Source: Agrobacterium sp. a22-2
GTDB lineage: Bacteria; Pseudomonadota; Alphaproteobacteria; Rhizobiales; Rhizobiaceae
Direction of reading: 5' to 3'
Length of the DNA: 64,000 nucleotides
NCBI RefSeq assembly: GCF_012276985.1
Contig: NZ_JAAXMM010000004.1
Coordinates: 124,001 to 188,000 of the forward strand
The notes below the pieces were generated by a model, which saw only the letters and a program-made list of their open reading frames with translations, was not told the DNA's origin and did no database searches. Each line of letters starts with the position of its first letter. Position 1 is the stretch's first letter. The position numbers and the translations under genes were made by a program. Below are positions 54,534 to 63,276 of the stretch, piece by piece.

Positions 54534-55549
54534 TATTGCACAAGCTGTGCAAGGACTATGGCACCGGAAAACCTGCTGTCAGCGACGTCTCGCTGACCGT
54601 GCGCGAAGGCGGTTTCCTGGCGCTGCTCGGGCCGTCCGGCTGCGGCAAGACCACCGTGCTGCGCATGGTCGCCGGCTTCGAGGCGCCGACAGACGGTTCC
54701 ATCCTGCTCGGTGAGCGGCTTCTGGCGGATGCCACCGGCGTGGTGCCGCCGGAAAAGCGCAATATGGCGATGGTGTTCCAGTCCTATGCGCTCTGGCCGC
54801 ATATGAGCGTTGCCGACAATGTCGGTTATCCCTTGAAGGTGCGTGGCATTTCGGGTGAGCGCTATCGGACAAGCGTTCGCGAGGCGCTGGCGACAGTGCG
54901 GCTGGAGCCGTATGCGGCGCGTCGTCCGGCGGATCTTTCAGGCGGTCAGCGGCAGCGTGTGGCTTTGGCACGCTGCCTGGTGACAGCGCCCGATGTGGTG
55001 CTGCTCGACGAGCCGCTCGCCAACCTCGACCGGCACCTGCGCCAGGAAATGGAGGAGACCTTTCGCGAGTTCCATATCCGGTCCGGCGCGACGATGATCT
55101 TTGTGACCCATGACCAGAGCGAGGCCATGGCGCTGGCAACCGATGTCGCCGTGATGTCGGAAGGGCGGCTGCTGCAGGTCGCGCCGCCAGCCGAAATCTA
55201 TGCGCGGCCGGAGGGCCGAGCCGTCGGCGCGCTGGTCGGGAAGGGGGCCATTCTGCGACTCCCGATGGCCGATACATCCCGCCGCGACCTCGACTGGCCG
55301 GCGCTTTCTGCAGCACTGTCGCAGCCGGACGAGCGGCTGCCCAAGGTCGATGTTCTTGTGCGGCCGCAGGATGTCGAGATCGGTGCCGAAGGCGTTGCGG
55401 CAACGGTCGAGAGCGCCATTTTCGAGGGCGAGCGCTATGCCGTACGGCTGGCACTGTCCGACGGTCAGATGCTGCGCGCCTTCAGCCGAATTTCCATTCG
55501 GCAGGATGCGCCGGTCATGGTCGCGATCAGGGCCGGCTGGCGGCTATGA
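54521..55549 (+). CDS. ABC transporter ATP-binding protein, ferric-ion type (FbpC/AfuC-like)
   Basis: A 342-residue ATPase. The Walker A GPSGCGKTTVLRMVAGF is at about residues 37-53, the Q-loop is VFQSYALWPHMSV, the signature is LSGGQRQRVALARCLV, Walker B is VVLLDEPLANLDRHLR and the switch His is in FVTHDQSEAMA. A C-terminal TOBE domain (VDVLVRPQDVEIG) completes the MalK/FbpC-like plan. The start TTG 54521 has AAAGGAG seven bases upstream and overlaps the permease stop by 13 bases. The frame opening earlier in the permease gene is not used. Confidence 0.92.
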   Translation: MAQLILHKLCKDYGTGKPAVSDVSLTVREGGFLALLGPSGCGKTTVLRMVAGFEAPTDGSILLGERLLADATGVVPPEKRNMAMVFQSYALWPHMSVADNVGYPLKVRGISGERYRTSVREALATVRLEPYAARRPADLSGGQRQRVALARCLVTAPDVVLLDEPLANLDRHLRQEMEETFREFHIRSGATMIFVTHDQSEAMALATDVAVMSEGRLLQVAPPAEIYARPEGRAVGALVGKGAILRLPMADTSRRDLDWPALSAALSQPDERLPKVDVLVRPQDVEIGAEGVAATVESAIFEGERYAVRLALSDGQMLRAFSRISIRQDAPVMVAIRAGWRL

Positions 55550-55566
55550 CCGGGAATGGATGCGGG

Positions 55567-55947
55567 TCAGCGCGCGCCGGAACACTGCCAGCGGATCGTG
55601 CGGCAGCCGCGCGTGTTGCGGCTGCAGACCTTCATCGCCTCATATTCGGCGCGCGCCCGGTCGTCGCCCCAGCCCGAGCCCCAGCCGTTCGGGCCGGCAG
55701 CAAGGGCGCCGCAGGCATTCTTGAACCAGATGGCCACGCGGCAGTCGTCTGCGTATTGCGCGCAACCGTCGAGGGCCGTGCGTTCGGCGGCGCGTCGCGC
55801 GGTGTGCGAGTGCGACCAGCCGGTCGATCCGGTGGCGGGCGAATAGGCGAGCGCGCCAAAGCTGTCGGCGGAGGCGTGGACGGGCAGAAGCGTGGCCGTC
55901 AGGATGGCGAGGCAGGTCATGATCTTGGTGGTCGGCAGGCGCATCAT
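55567..55947 (-). CDS. DUF4189 domain exported protein
   Basis: A 126-residue secreted protein with a signal peptide (residues about 1-27). The mature domain has six Cys residues (DGCAQYADDCRVAIWFKNAC, then VCSRNTRGCRTIRWQCSG) and the DUF4189 signature SFGALAYSPATGSTGWSHSH. The Cys pattern suggests a disulphide-stabilised periplasmic or extracellular domain. The function is unknown. It converges on the ABC operon with an 18-base gap and is divergent from the EEP gene. Confidence 0.85.
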   Translation of the reverse strand: MMRLPTTKIMTCLAILTATLLPVHASADSFGALAYSPATGSTGWSHSHTARRAAERTALDGCAQYADDCRVAIWFKNACGALAAGPNGWGSGWGDDRARAEYEAMKVCSRNTRGCRTIRWQCSGAR

Positions 55948-56103
55948 CGAATTCTCCCCCTGGAATTACGAGGGGCATGATAGCGTCGGGATAAGGCGCT
56001 CCATAGCGGAATTTCGCCATGAGCCTGGCTTTAATTGGGTCTTGCCTTTGCGATTCCAGCCGGGGTCGTTAGGCTGCGGACCGCATCAACCGAAAGCACG
56101 TTC

Positions 56104-57213
56104 ATGTCCCTGCGACTTGCCACCTTCAATGTCGAAAACCTGATGACCCGCTTCGATTTCACCGGCTTTCGCAACCAGTTGCGCCAGGACCGGGTGATGA
56201 AGCTGTTCGAGATCAGGGACGAACGGGCCTACGAGGCGTTGGAGGCGGCACGCGTGGTGGCATCCACCGACGATACCCGCCAGCTCTCGGCGCTGGCGAT
56301 CGCCGATGCGGATGCCGACATTCTCTGCCTGCAGGAGATCGACAATATGGAGGCTTTGGCAGCCTTCGAATATGGCTATCTGTTCCGCATGGTCGGCAAT
56401 GGCTATCGGCAGAAATACCTGGTCGAAGGCAATGACAGCCGCGGCATCGATGTCGGCGTGATGATGCGCGAGGAGACGCGCGACGGCCAGAAGATCGAAC
56501 TGGTCGACATCAAGAGCCATGCGGCACTGACCTATCGCGATCTGAAGCCTTTCGTTCCGGGCCTTGTCAGCCCGAACACCGACGACGACAAGATCTTCAA
56601 GCGGGACTGCCTGGAACTCGACCTGCGGATCGGCGGGCAGCCGCTGACGCTCTATGTCGTGCATTTCAAATCGATGAGCGGCAATCGCGACGGCCTGGAC
56701 GGGCGGACATCGACCATGCCGATCCGGGAGGCCGAAGCCAAGGCCGTGCGTCACATCATCGAGAACCGTTTCGGCCGTGATCGCACGGCAAAGATGAATT
56801 TTGCGATCTGCGGCGACATGAACGACTATCAGGAGCGCGTCGACGTGATCGGCAGCCGCAGGCTCGGCTACCGGTTCGAGCATTGCGCCGACCTGCCAAG
56901 CGCGCTTGACGTGTTCAGCCAGGATGGCTTTGCCGAAAATCCCATGCTGCGGCGTGATCCGCTGGACCGCTGGACGCTTTACCACGCGCGCGGGCCGGAG
57001 GAGCAGCATCTGTGCCAACTCGACTACATCTGGCTGTCGCCGGAATTGGCCCGCATGAACGCGACGCGCGCGCCAGACATCATCCGCGGCGGCCAGCCGT
57101 TCAGAACCGTCTTTCCACCCGGACAGGAGGTCGAGCGCTTTCCGCGCATCGGTTGGGATCGGCCCAAGGCCTCCGACCACTGCCCCATTGTCATGACCCT
57201 GGACCTGATATGA
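56104..57213 (+). CDS. Endonuclease/exonuclease/phosphatase (EEP) family protein
   Basis: A 369-residue protein of the EEP (DNase I/exonuclease III-like) superfamily. The catalytic pieces are visible: RLATFNVENLMTRFDF, ADADILCLQEIDN (metal Glu), SRGIDVGVMMR, FAICGDMNDYQE (Asp/Asn) and KASDHCPIVMTL (His). There is no signal peptide, so it is probably cytoplasmic. Substrates of such proteins range from DNA to phospholipids and inositol phosphates; none is evident here. The stop overlaps the start of the NUDIX gene as ATGA, suggesting linked functions in nucleotide metabolism. Confidence 0.88.
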   Translation: MSLRLATFNVENLMTRFDFTGFRNQLRQDRVMKLFEIRDERAYEALEAARVVASTDDTRQLSALAIADADADILCLQEIDNMEALAAFEYGYLFRMVGNGYRQKYLVEGNDSRGIDVGVMMREETRDGQKIELVDIKSHAALTYRDLKPFVPGLVSPNTDDDKIFKRDCLELDLRIGGQPLTLYVVHFKSMSGNRDGLDGRTSTMPIREAEAKAVRHIIENRFGRDRTAKMNFAICGDMNDYQERVDVIGSRRLGYRFEHCADLPSALDVFSQDGFAENPMLRRDPLDRWTLYHARGPEEQHLCQLDYIWLSPELARMNATRAPDIIRGGQPFRTVFPPGQEVERFPRIGWDRPKASDHCPIVMTLDLI

Positions 57214-57950
57214 CCCTGCACGCCATCGACGACCATCTGCACTGGCCGCCGGAAGAAACGGTTTTTCCGGTGTCGAAGATCCGGCTGCGGATCTCTATCG
57301 ACGACTATCCCTTCACGCCCGCCGAGCAGGCTGAAGCCGCGGACAACTGGCACCGCGAGACCGCGGCCAATCCGGCGCTCTACAATGGCAAGATGCTGTT
57401 TCAGCATCGTCTGACGATGGGCGGCGACACGATTGCCGGGCAGGGGCATGTCGTGCCCTATTCGGCCTTTCTATGGTGGCGGCGGCAGCAGGTGCCGTCG
57501 TCCGGCTACCATCTGTTCGGCCTGCCCGTGCCGGTTTCCAGCGATGGCGCTGTCATCGCCGTGCGCATGTCGAACCACACCGCCAATCCGGGGCAGGTCT
57601 ATTGCCCGGCCGGCTCGCTCGATCCGAGCGATATCGTCGACGGTTTCGCCGATATCGCCGGCAACATGGCGCGCGAGGTGAGTGAGGAAACCGGCCTTGC
57701 CCTTGGCGAGGCGGACGCCGATCCTCAGTTCTATGCAAGCCATCTGCGCCGCCGGGTCACCGTGTTTCGGCTCTACCGCTTTGCCTTGACGGCCGACGAG
57801 ATGCTGGAGCGCATCGCGGCGCATATGGCGGTGGACGAGGAACAGGAGATTTCCGGGGCCGTTGCCATCCGCTCCGCCGATCCGCAGGCCCATCCCTACA
57901 ATCGTGCCATGCTGCCGATGCTCGACTGGTATTTCAACAGCTTGAATTAG
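57210..57950 (+). CDS. NUDIX hydrolase with a partly degenerate Nudix box
   Basis: A 246-residue protein with a NUDIX fold in its C-terminal half. The box reads AREVSEETGLALGEA, which keeps the REVxEExG core. The first part (the expected Gly and Glu of the Gx5Ex7 half) is not conserved, because the segment before it is DIVDGFADIAGNM. The N-terminal ~95 residues do not match a known domain by eye. It may hydrolyse a nucleoside-diphosphate derivative or only bind one. The start overlaps the EEP gene by four bases. Confidence 0.8.
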   Translation: MTLHAIDDHLHWPPEETVFPVSKIRLRISIDDYPFTPAEQAEAADNWHRETAANPALYNGKMLFQHRLTMGGDTIAGQGHVVPYSAFLWWRRQQVPSSGYHLFGLPVPVSSDGAVIAVRMSNHTANPGQVYCPAGSLDPSDIVDGFADIAGNMAREVSEETGLALGEADADPQFYASHLRRRVTVFRLYRFALTADEMLERIAAHMAVDEEQEISGAVAIRSADPQAHPYNRAMLPMLDWYFNSLN

Positions 57951-58021
57951 TGGCTTGCTTGCATGCCAATCGATGCTCGGGCAGTCTGCGGCATAAGATT
58001 GCAGGATAGAGGGAGAATCGA

Positions 58022-58939
58022 TTGGCCCGCCAATATAGCGTCTATGACGTCTTCACCGACAGGAAGCTTGCCGGCAATCCGCTGGCCGTGATCTTCGACG
58101 GTGAAGGCCTGAGCGATGATGCCATGCAGGCCATTGCACGGGAACTCAATCTCTCCGAAACGGTGTTCGTGCAGGCGGCAGCCAATCCGACCCATGCCGC
58201 CAAGCTGCGCATCTTCACGCCAGGGCGCGAACTGCCGTTTGCCGGGCATCCGACCGTCGGCACGGCGATTGCGCTGGCAGAGCGCTCCTATGACGGCAGC
58301 AATGGCGGTCTGGACCTGGTCTCGGTGCTGGAGGAGAATGTCGGGCCAGTGCGCTGCGCGGTGCGCATCCGCGACGGCGAGGCGAGCTTTGCCGAATTCG
58401 ACCTGCCGCGGACCTCGCAACAGGTCCGGCTGCCGCTCGACAAGCAGGGGCTGGCCGATGCTATCAGCGTCAAGGTGAGCGATATCGGCTTTGAAAACCA
58501 TGTGCCGTCGGTCTGGAGCGCCGGCGTGCCGTTCCTGATGCTGCCACTGCACAATCTTGCCGCCGTCGAGGCAATCGAATTCGATCCGCAGCTTTGGGAG
58601 CGCACCGCGCCGTTCTACGACGGCGCACTGGCCTCGGCCTATGTCTATTGTCGCGGCGGCGTGCATCATGCCGCGAAGTTCCATGCGCGCATGTTCGGCG
58701 CCGGCATGGGCATTTCAGAGGACCCGGCAACGGGATCGGCGGTTGCGGCGCTATCGGGTGCCATCCACCATTTCGATGGGCTGCCGGACGGCCATCATCC
58801 GCTGCTGATCGAGCAGGGCGTGGAGATGGGACGGCCTTCCTTCATTCATCTGCATATCGACGCAAAGGACGGCGAGATTTCCCGGGCCCGGATCGGCGGC
58901 CAGGCAGTGCGGATTGCCACCGGAATGCTCGAGCTTTGA
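58022..58939 (+). CDS. PhzF family isomerase
   Basis: A 305-residue protein of the PhzF (phenazine biosynthesis) fold, two diaminopimelate-epimerase-like halves. The first half begins [23 protein letters not shown] and holds the catalytic Glu in [31 protein letters not shown] is the family hallmark, and [16 protein letters not shown] belongs to the second half. Outside phenazine clusters these enzymes have unknown substrates. The start is TTG 58022, with AGAGGGAGA upstream. It is a stand-alone gene. Confidence 0.88.
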   Translation: MARQYSVYDVFTDRKLAGNPLAVIFDGEGLSDDAMQAIARELNLSETVFVQAAANPTHAAKLRIFTPGRELPFAGHPTVGTAIALAERSYDGSNGGLDLVSVLEENVGPVRCAVRIRDGEASFAEFDLPRTSQQVRLPLDKQGLADAISVKVSDIGFENHVPSVWSAGVPFLMLPLHNLAAVEAIEFDPQLWERTAPFYDGALASAYVYCRGGVHHAAKFHARMFGAGMGISEDPATGSAVAALSGAIHHFDGLPDGHHPLLIEQGVEMGRPSFIHLHIDAKDGEISRARIGGQAVRIATGMLEL

Positions 58940-59007
58940 AATCAAAGGGTTTTCCGGCGTTTGTGGAAATTATTTGACAGAGAAACGAAGAATTTTCGCT
59001 TGCCCGC

Positions 59008-59036
59008 TGGACAAGCCCGCCGATCCTGTTTATACG
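59008..59036 (+). promoter_or_regulatory. Promoter of tRNA-Lys
   Basis: TGGACA (59008-59013) and TATACG (59031-59036) are separated by 17 bases. The predicted start is about 20 bases before the tRNA. An alternative TTGACA at 58973 has no matching -10. Confidence 0.55.
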
Positions 59037-59065
59037 CCCGGTCACGCCACCAGAACGGCGCGGAT

Positions 59066-59141
<76 letters not shown>

Positions 59142-59172
59142 AATTACAAATTTCCGCTGAAAATTCAAATGC

Positions 59173-59195
59173 AGAAAAATAGCCGCCAGAGGCGG
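59173..59195 (-). terminator. Terminator of the hmuTUV operon
   Basis: On the minus strand a stem CCGCC-TCT-GGCGG is followed by CTATTTTTCTGC. It is about 120 bases past the hmuV stop. The same hairpin may also help end the tRNA transcript on the plus strand. Confidence 0.55.
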
Positions 59196-59276
59196 TGTCC
59201 CTGTTTGTTCCGGTCCGGATAGACTGATGTTCATCGGATGTTCCGGATTTTTTTCTCAGACTGTCAAAATTTGCCT

Positions 59277-59295
59277 GTGGATAACTGTGGATAAC
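59277..59295. promoter_or_regulatory. Two perfect DnaA boxes in direct repeat
   Basis: TGTGGATAA occurs at 59277-59285 and again at 59287-59295, the exact consensus (TTATCCACA on the minus strand). Start to start is 10 bases, one helical turn. An AT-rich stretch with a run of T (59249-59256) lies just upstream. No hemE, parA or gidA neighbour is present, so this is not the usual alphaproteobacterial origin. Confidence 0.6.
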
Positions 59296-59317
59296 CTCTG
59301 AGCCGGCTAATTGCCGG

Positions 59318-60100
59318 TCAGCGGTGGCGGGATTGCGGCAGCACGTAGGGTATCCGGTCGGCAGGCGGTCGGCCGACGGCGCCGGATATGCCGTAGACAT
59401 CGGCGATCACCGCGTCGTGGATCGTGTCGGCCGGCGGCCCTTCGGCAAAGATCCGTCCATGATGCATGACGACGAGATGATCGGCGAATTCGGCGGCGAG
59501 ATTGAGGTCGTGCAGGATGGCCAGCACGGCGCCGCCGTCTCTGACAAAATCCCGGGCGATCTCCAGCACCGCAATCTGGTGGCCGATATCAAGGCTCGAC
59601 GTCGGTTCATCGAGGAACAGGGCCTTGGCGCCGTGGTCGTCCGTGGCGGTCGGCACCTGCGCCAGCACCCTTGCAAACTGGACCCGCTGCTGCTCGCCGC
59701 CCGACAGCGCCCGATAGTGCCGGCCTTCGAAGCCGGCAAGTCCAACTCTCGCCAGCGCCTGACGGGCCGACCGGCCAGGGTCGGGGCTGCCATGGGCGAT
59801 GGCCCCCATGCGCACGACTTCCAGCGCCGTGAAGGGGAAGGACAGGACCGTGCTTTGGGGCAGCACGGCGCGCCGTGCGGCAAGCGCGGCCGCCGTCATG
59901 CGGGCCACGGGACGATCCTCATAAAGAACCGTGCCATGGTCGGCCCTGATCTCTCCCGACAGCACCTTCAGCAGCGTCGACTTGCCGGCACCGTTGGGGC
60001 CGATGATCACGGTGAAGGTGTTTGGCCGAAGCGTCAGGGTGATGGTGTCGATCAGCCGGCGGCCGGAGCGGATGAGGGTGACATTGTCGGCTGTTATCAT
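59318..60100 (-). CDS. hmuV: Haemin ABC importer ATP-binding protein
   Basis: A 260-residue ATPase of the FecE/HmuV class. Walker A is GPNGAGKSTLLKVLSGE near residue 35, the signature is LSGGEQQRVQFARVL, Walker B is KALFLDEPTSSLDIG and the switch His is LAILHDLNLAAEFAD. It powers transport of haem across the inner membrane through HmuU. The start at 60100 touches the hmuU stop. The order on the minus strand is hmuT-hmuU-hmuV. Confidence 0.95.
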   Translation of the reverse strand: MITADNVTLIRSGRRLIDTITLTLRPNTFTVIIGPNGAGKSTLLKVLSGEIRADHGTVLYEDRPVARMTAAALAARRAVLPQSTVLSFPFTALEVVRMGAIAHGSPDPGRSARQALARVGLAGFEGRHYRALSGGEQQRVQFARVLAQVPTATDDHGAKALFLDEPTSSLDIGHQIAVLEIARDFVRDGGAVLAILHDLNLAAEFADHLVVMHHGRIFAEGPPADTIHDAVIADVYGISGAVGRPPADRIPYVLPQSRHR

Positions 60101-61185
60101 CAGAGACCCTCCATGGCGGATCGGCCGTTCTTGCCGAGCAGCAGCACGAGAAAGACCGGGGCGCCGAGCATGGCGGTGATGATGCCGATCGGCAGTTCGG
60201 CAGGTGCCACCACGGTGCGGGCCATGCTGTCGGCCAGTAACAGCAGGCTGGCACCGCCAAGCGCCGAGGCCGGCAGCAGGAAGCGGTGGGACGGGCCGAT
60301 CAGCAGGCGCAACAGATGCGGCACGACGATGCCGACAAAGGAGATCGATCCGGCGACCGCCACCGTCGCGCCGCAGGCAGCCGCCACGGCCAGGATGACG
60401 ATGCGCTTCAAGCGTTGCACCGGCACGCCCATATGGTAGGCCGCCGCATCGCCGAGCACCAGCGCGTCGAGGCTGCGGGCGACGAAGGGGATGGTGGCCA
60501 GCACCGCCAGGATGAAGGGCAGGATCGAGCCCGCCTTGGCATAGGTGGCGCCGCCGAGCGAGCCGAGGCTCCAGAAGGTGATATCGCGCAGCGCCCGGTC
60601 ATCAGCCATGAAAATCAGCAGGCCGGTGCCGGCCGCGCACATGGCGCCGATGGCGATGCCGGACAGGATCAGCACGGTGGTCGAGGTCTGGCCATTGCGG
60701 GTGGCGATCGCATAGAGAAGAACCGTATTGGTCAGGCCACCGAAAAACGCCATCAGCGGCAGGAACTGATTGCCGAGCAGCATCTGCAACGGCGCCAGCA
60801 CCGTCGTGCCCAGCACGATGGAGCAGACGGCGGCAAGGGCCGCGCCAGAGGTGACGCCGACGATGCCGGGGTCGGCGAGCGGGTTGCGGAACAGGCCCTG
60901 CATCATGGCGCCGGATACGCCAAGGCCGGCGCCGACCAGCAGCGCCAGCGCCGTGCGCGGCAGGCGCACCGCTTCGAGGATGACCAGATCTTGGGTGGCG
61001 AGCCCGCCGACGCCCATGAGATGGCGCCACAGGTCGCCAAGGCCGACGCCGGTCGGTCCGCTGGCCAGGGAGACGAGGCTGGCTAGTCCCAGGAGGGCGA
61101 CCAGGGCGAGATTGACGGCAAGGCCGAAACCGCTGCGGTCTCCGCTCAAGCCGGCACTGGAGCGCAGCAGTGGCGGCAGGGTCAC
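60100..61185 (-). CDS. hmuU: Haemin ABC importer permease (FecCD family)
   Basis: A 361-residue FecCD-type permease with about ten membrane helices. VRLPRTALALLVGAGLGVSGAMMQGLFRNPLADPGIVGVTSGAALAAV is the family core. The EAA-like docking region is seen near DALVLGDAAAYHMGVPVQRLKRI, and SFVGIVVPHLLRLLIGPSHRFLLPASALGGA is a second hallmark. It pairs with HmuV and the binding protein HmuT. It overlaps hmuT by four bases and hmuV by one base, so the three are one operon. Confidence 0.95.
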   Translation of the reverse strand: MTLPPLLRSSAGLSGDRSGFGLAVNLALVALLGLASLVSLASGPTGVGLGDLWRHLMGVGGLATQDLVILEAVRLPRTALALLVGAGLGVSGAMMQGLFRNPLADPGIVGVTSGAALAAVCSIVLGTTVLAPLQMLLGNQFLPLMAFFGGLTNTVLLYAIATRNGQTSTTVLILSGIAIGAMCAAGTGLLIFMADDRALRDITFWSLGSLGGATYAKAGSILPFILAVLATIPFVARSLDALVLGDAAAYHMGVPVQRLKRIVILAVAAACGATVAVAGSISFVGIVVPHLLRLLIGPSHRFLLPASALGGASLLLLADSMARTVVAPAELPIGIITAMLGAPVFLVLLLGKNGRSAMEGL

Positions 61186-62075
61186 GGCTTGATGGTCTCG
61201 GGATAGAGTTTGGCAGCCAAGTCTCGCGCGGCTTCTGCCGTCCGGGGGCCGAGCCCGAGCAGGTAAAGGCCCTCCATGGCGATGAAGGCGCCACTCTGTC
61301 CGGCGGGGCTCGATTTCAATGCCGGAACGGCAAAGGCTTCTTCTGCGGTGATATGTCTGGCGGGGTGATCCATGACCAGCACGACATCGGGGGCCGCGGC
61401 AATCAGCGCCTCGTCGCTCATCGGCTTGTAGCCATGGGCATCGCCTGCCGCATTGACGCCGCCGGCTAGGGCGATCATCGCATCGGCGGCGGTTGCCGAA
61501 CCGGCGGCCATGACGCGGCCATTGGCAAAGGACAGGACGAACAGGACACGCTTCTTCGGTACTGCGAGTGCATCGATATCGCTTTTCAGGGCCGCAAGCC
61601 GTGTCTCCACGGAGCGCGCCAGCGTCGCGGCCTCTTGCGACTTGCCGACGGCTGCGCCAACGGCTTCGATCTTCGGGGCGATGCCTTCGGCGTTCGGCGG
61701 CGCAGGAATGCTGACAACAGGCGTGCCGCTCGCTTCAAGGATCGCCATGGCTTCCACCGGGCCGGCGCCGGATTCCGCCAGGATCAGGTCGGGCTTCTGG
61801 GCAAGGATGCCTTCGGCGGACAGTTGCCGCATATAGCCGACATTCGGCTTCGCCGTGACAGCTTCAGGATAGGTGCTGGTTGTGTCGATGGCGACGATCC
61901 GGTCGCCGGCGCCCAGGGCATAGAGGATTTCCGTGACCGTCCCACCGATCGACACGATGCGCCGTGCATCGGGATAGGCGGTCTCCGCCAAAGTGGGACC
62001 GGCTGCCAACATGGAGGCGCCGGCAAGGGTTGCGATGCCAAGCGACAATGCGCCGAACAATCTTCTCAAGTGCAT
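61182..62075 (-). CDS. hmuT: Periplasmic haemin-binding protein
   Basis: A 297-residue protein with a signal peptide (residues about 1-30) and the class III binding-protein fold. RIVSIGGTVTEILYALGAGDRIVAIDTTSTYPEAV is typical of HmuT/ShuT, followed by MRQLSAEGILAQKPDLILAE. A Tyr in TTSTYPE is the usual haem ligand position. It heads the hmuTUV operon. A palindrome with a perfect -10 box lies between it and the divergent haem monooxygenase gene. The usual hmuS, hmuR (TonB receptor) and hmuP genes are not in this window. Confidence 0.93.
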   Translation of the reverse strand: MHLRRLFGALSLGIATLAGASMLAAGPTLAETAYPDARRIVSIGGTVTEILYALGAGDRIVAIDTTSTYPEAVTAKPNVGYMRQLSAEGILAQKPDLILAESGAGPVEAMAILEASGTPVVSIPAPPNAEGIAPKIEAVGAAVGKSQEAATLARSVETRLAALKSDIDALAVPKKRVLFVLSFANGRVMAAGSATAADAMIALAGGVNAAGDAHGYKPMSDEALIAAAPDVVLVMDHPARHITAEEAFAVPALKSSPAGQSGAFIAMEGLYLLGLGPRTAEAARDLAAKLYPETIKP

Positions 62076-62177
62076 ATGATCATTGTCCTATCTGCCGATC
62101 ATGCCATCACGGTCTCTAAAGGGTGAGGGCATCCGGAGCCGAAAATGCGAAGGGAATGGCGCTGTATTTCAGCGACA

Positions 62178-62207
62178 TTTAACTTGACTATAATGCACAA
62201 GTTTAAA
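62178..62207. promoter_or_regulatory. Iron-regulation-like palindrome over a perfect -10 box
   Basis: TTTAACTTG (62178) is inverted against CAAGTTTAAA (ending 62207), and TATAAT (62189-62194) lies at the centre. It sits between divergent haem genes, where RirA/Irr-type sites occur in rhizobia. The match to a published consensus could not be tested. Confidence 0.5.
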
Positions 62208-62372
62208 TAAGAAGGCAACACCGCAACGGATGCGGAACAGTGCTGCCGGCAACCCCGAATGAGGGATTTTCGGCTCATGGGCTTTGTCCGTTGCCCGTTT
62301 CAGGACTACCATCGGTGACCGCTACGGCTGCGATGGTCCGCCTTGCACCAGAACCGAAAGGAATTTCGATCC

Positions 62373-62714
62373 ATGTATATCGCTATGAACCGTTTTCGCG
62401 TCGTCCCGGGTTTCGAAGACGCGTTCGAGGCCCAGTGGCTGGGTCGGCAGGGGCGTCTGTCGGAAGTGCCGGGCTATATCGAATTCCAGATGCTCAAGGG
62501 ACCGAAGGCCGAGGATCATACCCTCTATGCATCGCACACGGTCTGGGACAGCTATGACTCCTTCGTTGCCTGGACGAAATCCGAGCAATTCCGTGCTGCC
62601 CATGCGCGCACCGGCGAGAGCAAGGTGCAGTATCTGTCCGGCCCGCATTTCGAAGGCTTTGAGGTGATCATCAGCGAAGACAGCGCCGGCAATCGCCGTT
62701 CGCAGGCGGCTTGA
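62373..62714 (+). CDS. hmuQ: Haem-degrading monooxygenase (IsdG/HmuQ-like)
   Basis: A 113-residue protein of the antibiotic-biosynthesis-monooxygenase fold, resembling IsdG-type haem-degrading enzymes (HmuQ/HmuD of Bradyrhizobium). It starts MYIAMNRFRVVPGFEDAFEAQW and contains IEFQMLKGPKAEDHTLYASHTVWDSYDSF. Its dimers open the porphyrin ring and release iron. It is divergent from hmuTUV, so import and breakdown are controlled from the same region. I start at ATG 62373, 10 bases after AAAGGAA. The annotation is by fold and context; the catalytic Asn/Trp/His set is not all verified. Confidence 0.82.
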   Translation: MYIAMNRFRVVPGFEDAFEAQWLGRQGRLSEVPGYIEFQMLKGPKAEDHTLYASHTVWDSYDSFVAWTKSEQFRAAHARTGESKVQYLSGPHFEGFEVIISEDSAGNRRSQAA

Positions 62715-62722
62715 TCGGCGCC

Positions 62723-63244
62723 ATGGACACTGATGTGACTGACATGAATAGCCGGATCGAGCGGGCGAGGGCGGCCCTGGCCGAGAAGCCTGATGGCGTG
62801 GTCGAGGCCATTGCCACCGCGGCCGATGTGACGCCGGCCGAAGTTCTGGCGCTGCTTCCCGATGGGGCGGCGAAGATCGTGCCGGCCGATCTGTTTGCCG
62901 AGATCTGGCAGGAGTTCGGCAGCTGGGGCGAGGTGCTGATGATCGTCCACACGCAGGACATCGTGCTGGAAGTGGTCGGCGCGCTGCCGGCCGGCAGTGA
63001 AGGCCATGGCTGGTTCAACATCCATGGCGATAGCCCGATCGGCGGCCATATCCGCAAGGATCGCTGTGCCTCGATCGCCTTCATCGATCGCGCCTTCCAC
63101 GGTCGGCGGTCGTGCTCGATCTGGTTCATGAATGCAGACGGGCATGCGATGTTCAAGCTGTTCGTGCGCCGTGACGAGCAGAAGGAACTGCTCGCCGACC
63201 AGCTGACAAAGTTCGAGGCGCTCAGCGCCCGCCTGGCAGCGTAG
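62723..63244 (+). CDS. hutX: Haem utilisation cytosolic carrier protein HutX
   Basis: A protein of about 173 residues of the HutX/ChuX family (PF06228). The region IVPADLFAEIWQEFGSWGEVLMIVHTQDIVLEVVGALPAGSEGHGWFNIHGD is characteristic, followed by GGHIRKDRCASIAFIDRAFHGRRSCSIWFMNADGHAMFKLFV. It carries haem in the cytoplasm, probably to the monooxygenase encoded just upstream. TTG 62711, overlapping the upstream stop, is an alternative start. The two genes form a unit downstream of the palindrome promoter. Confidence 0.9.
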   Translation: MDTDVTDMNSRIERARAALAEKPDGVVEAIATAADVTPAEVLALLPDGAAKIVPADLFAEIWQEFGSWGEVLMIVHTQDIVLEVVGALPAGSEGHGWFNIHGDSPIGGHIRKDRCASIAFIDRAFHGRRSCSIWFMNADGHAMFKLFVRRDEQKELLADQLTKFEALSARLAA

Positions 63245-63276
63245 TCAAGCGACGGTGAGGTCCGGCTTGCCGGGCT

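Noticed and set aside
59277..59295. Chromosomal replication origin
   Set aside because: Only two DnaA boxes are visible and none of the usual neighbours (hemE, gidA, parAB, dnaA, repABC) is present.
62240..62557. Open frame in the leader of the haem monooxygenase gene, considered as hmuP
   Set aside because: It lacks the short HemP pattern and overlaps the monooxygenase gene in another frame.
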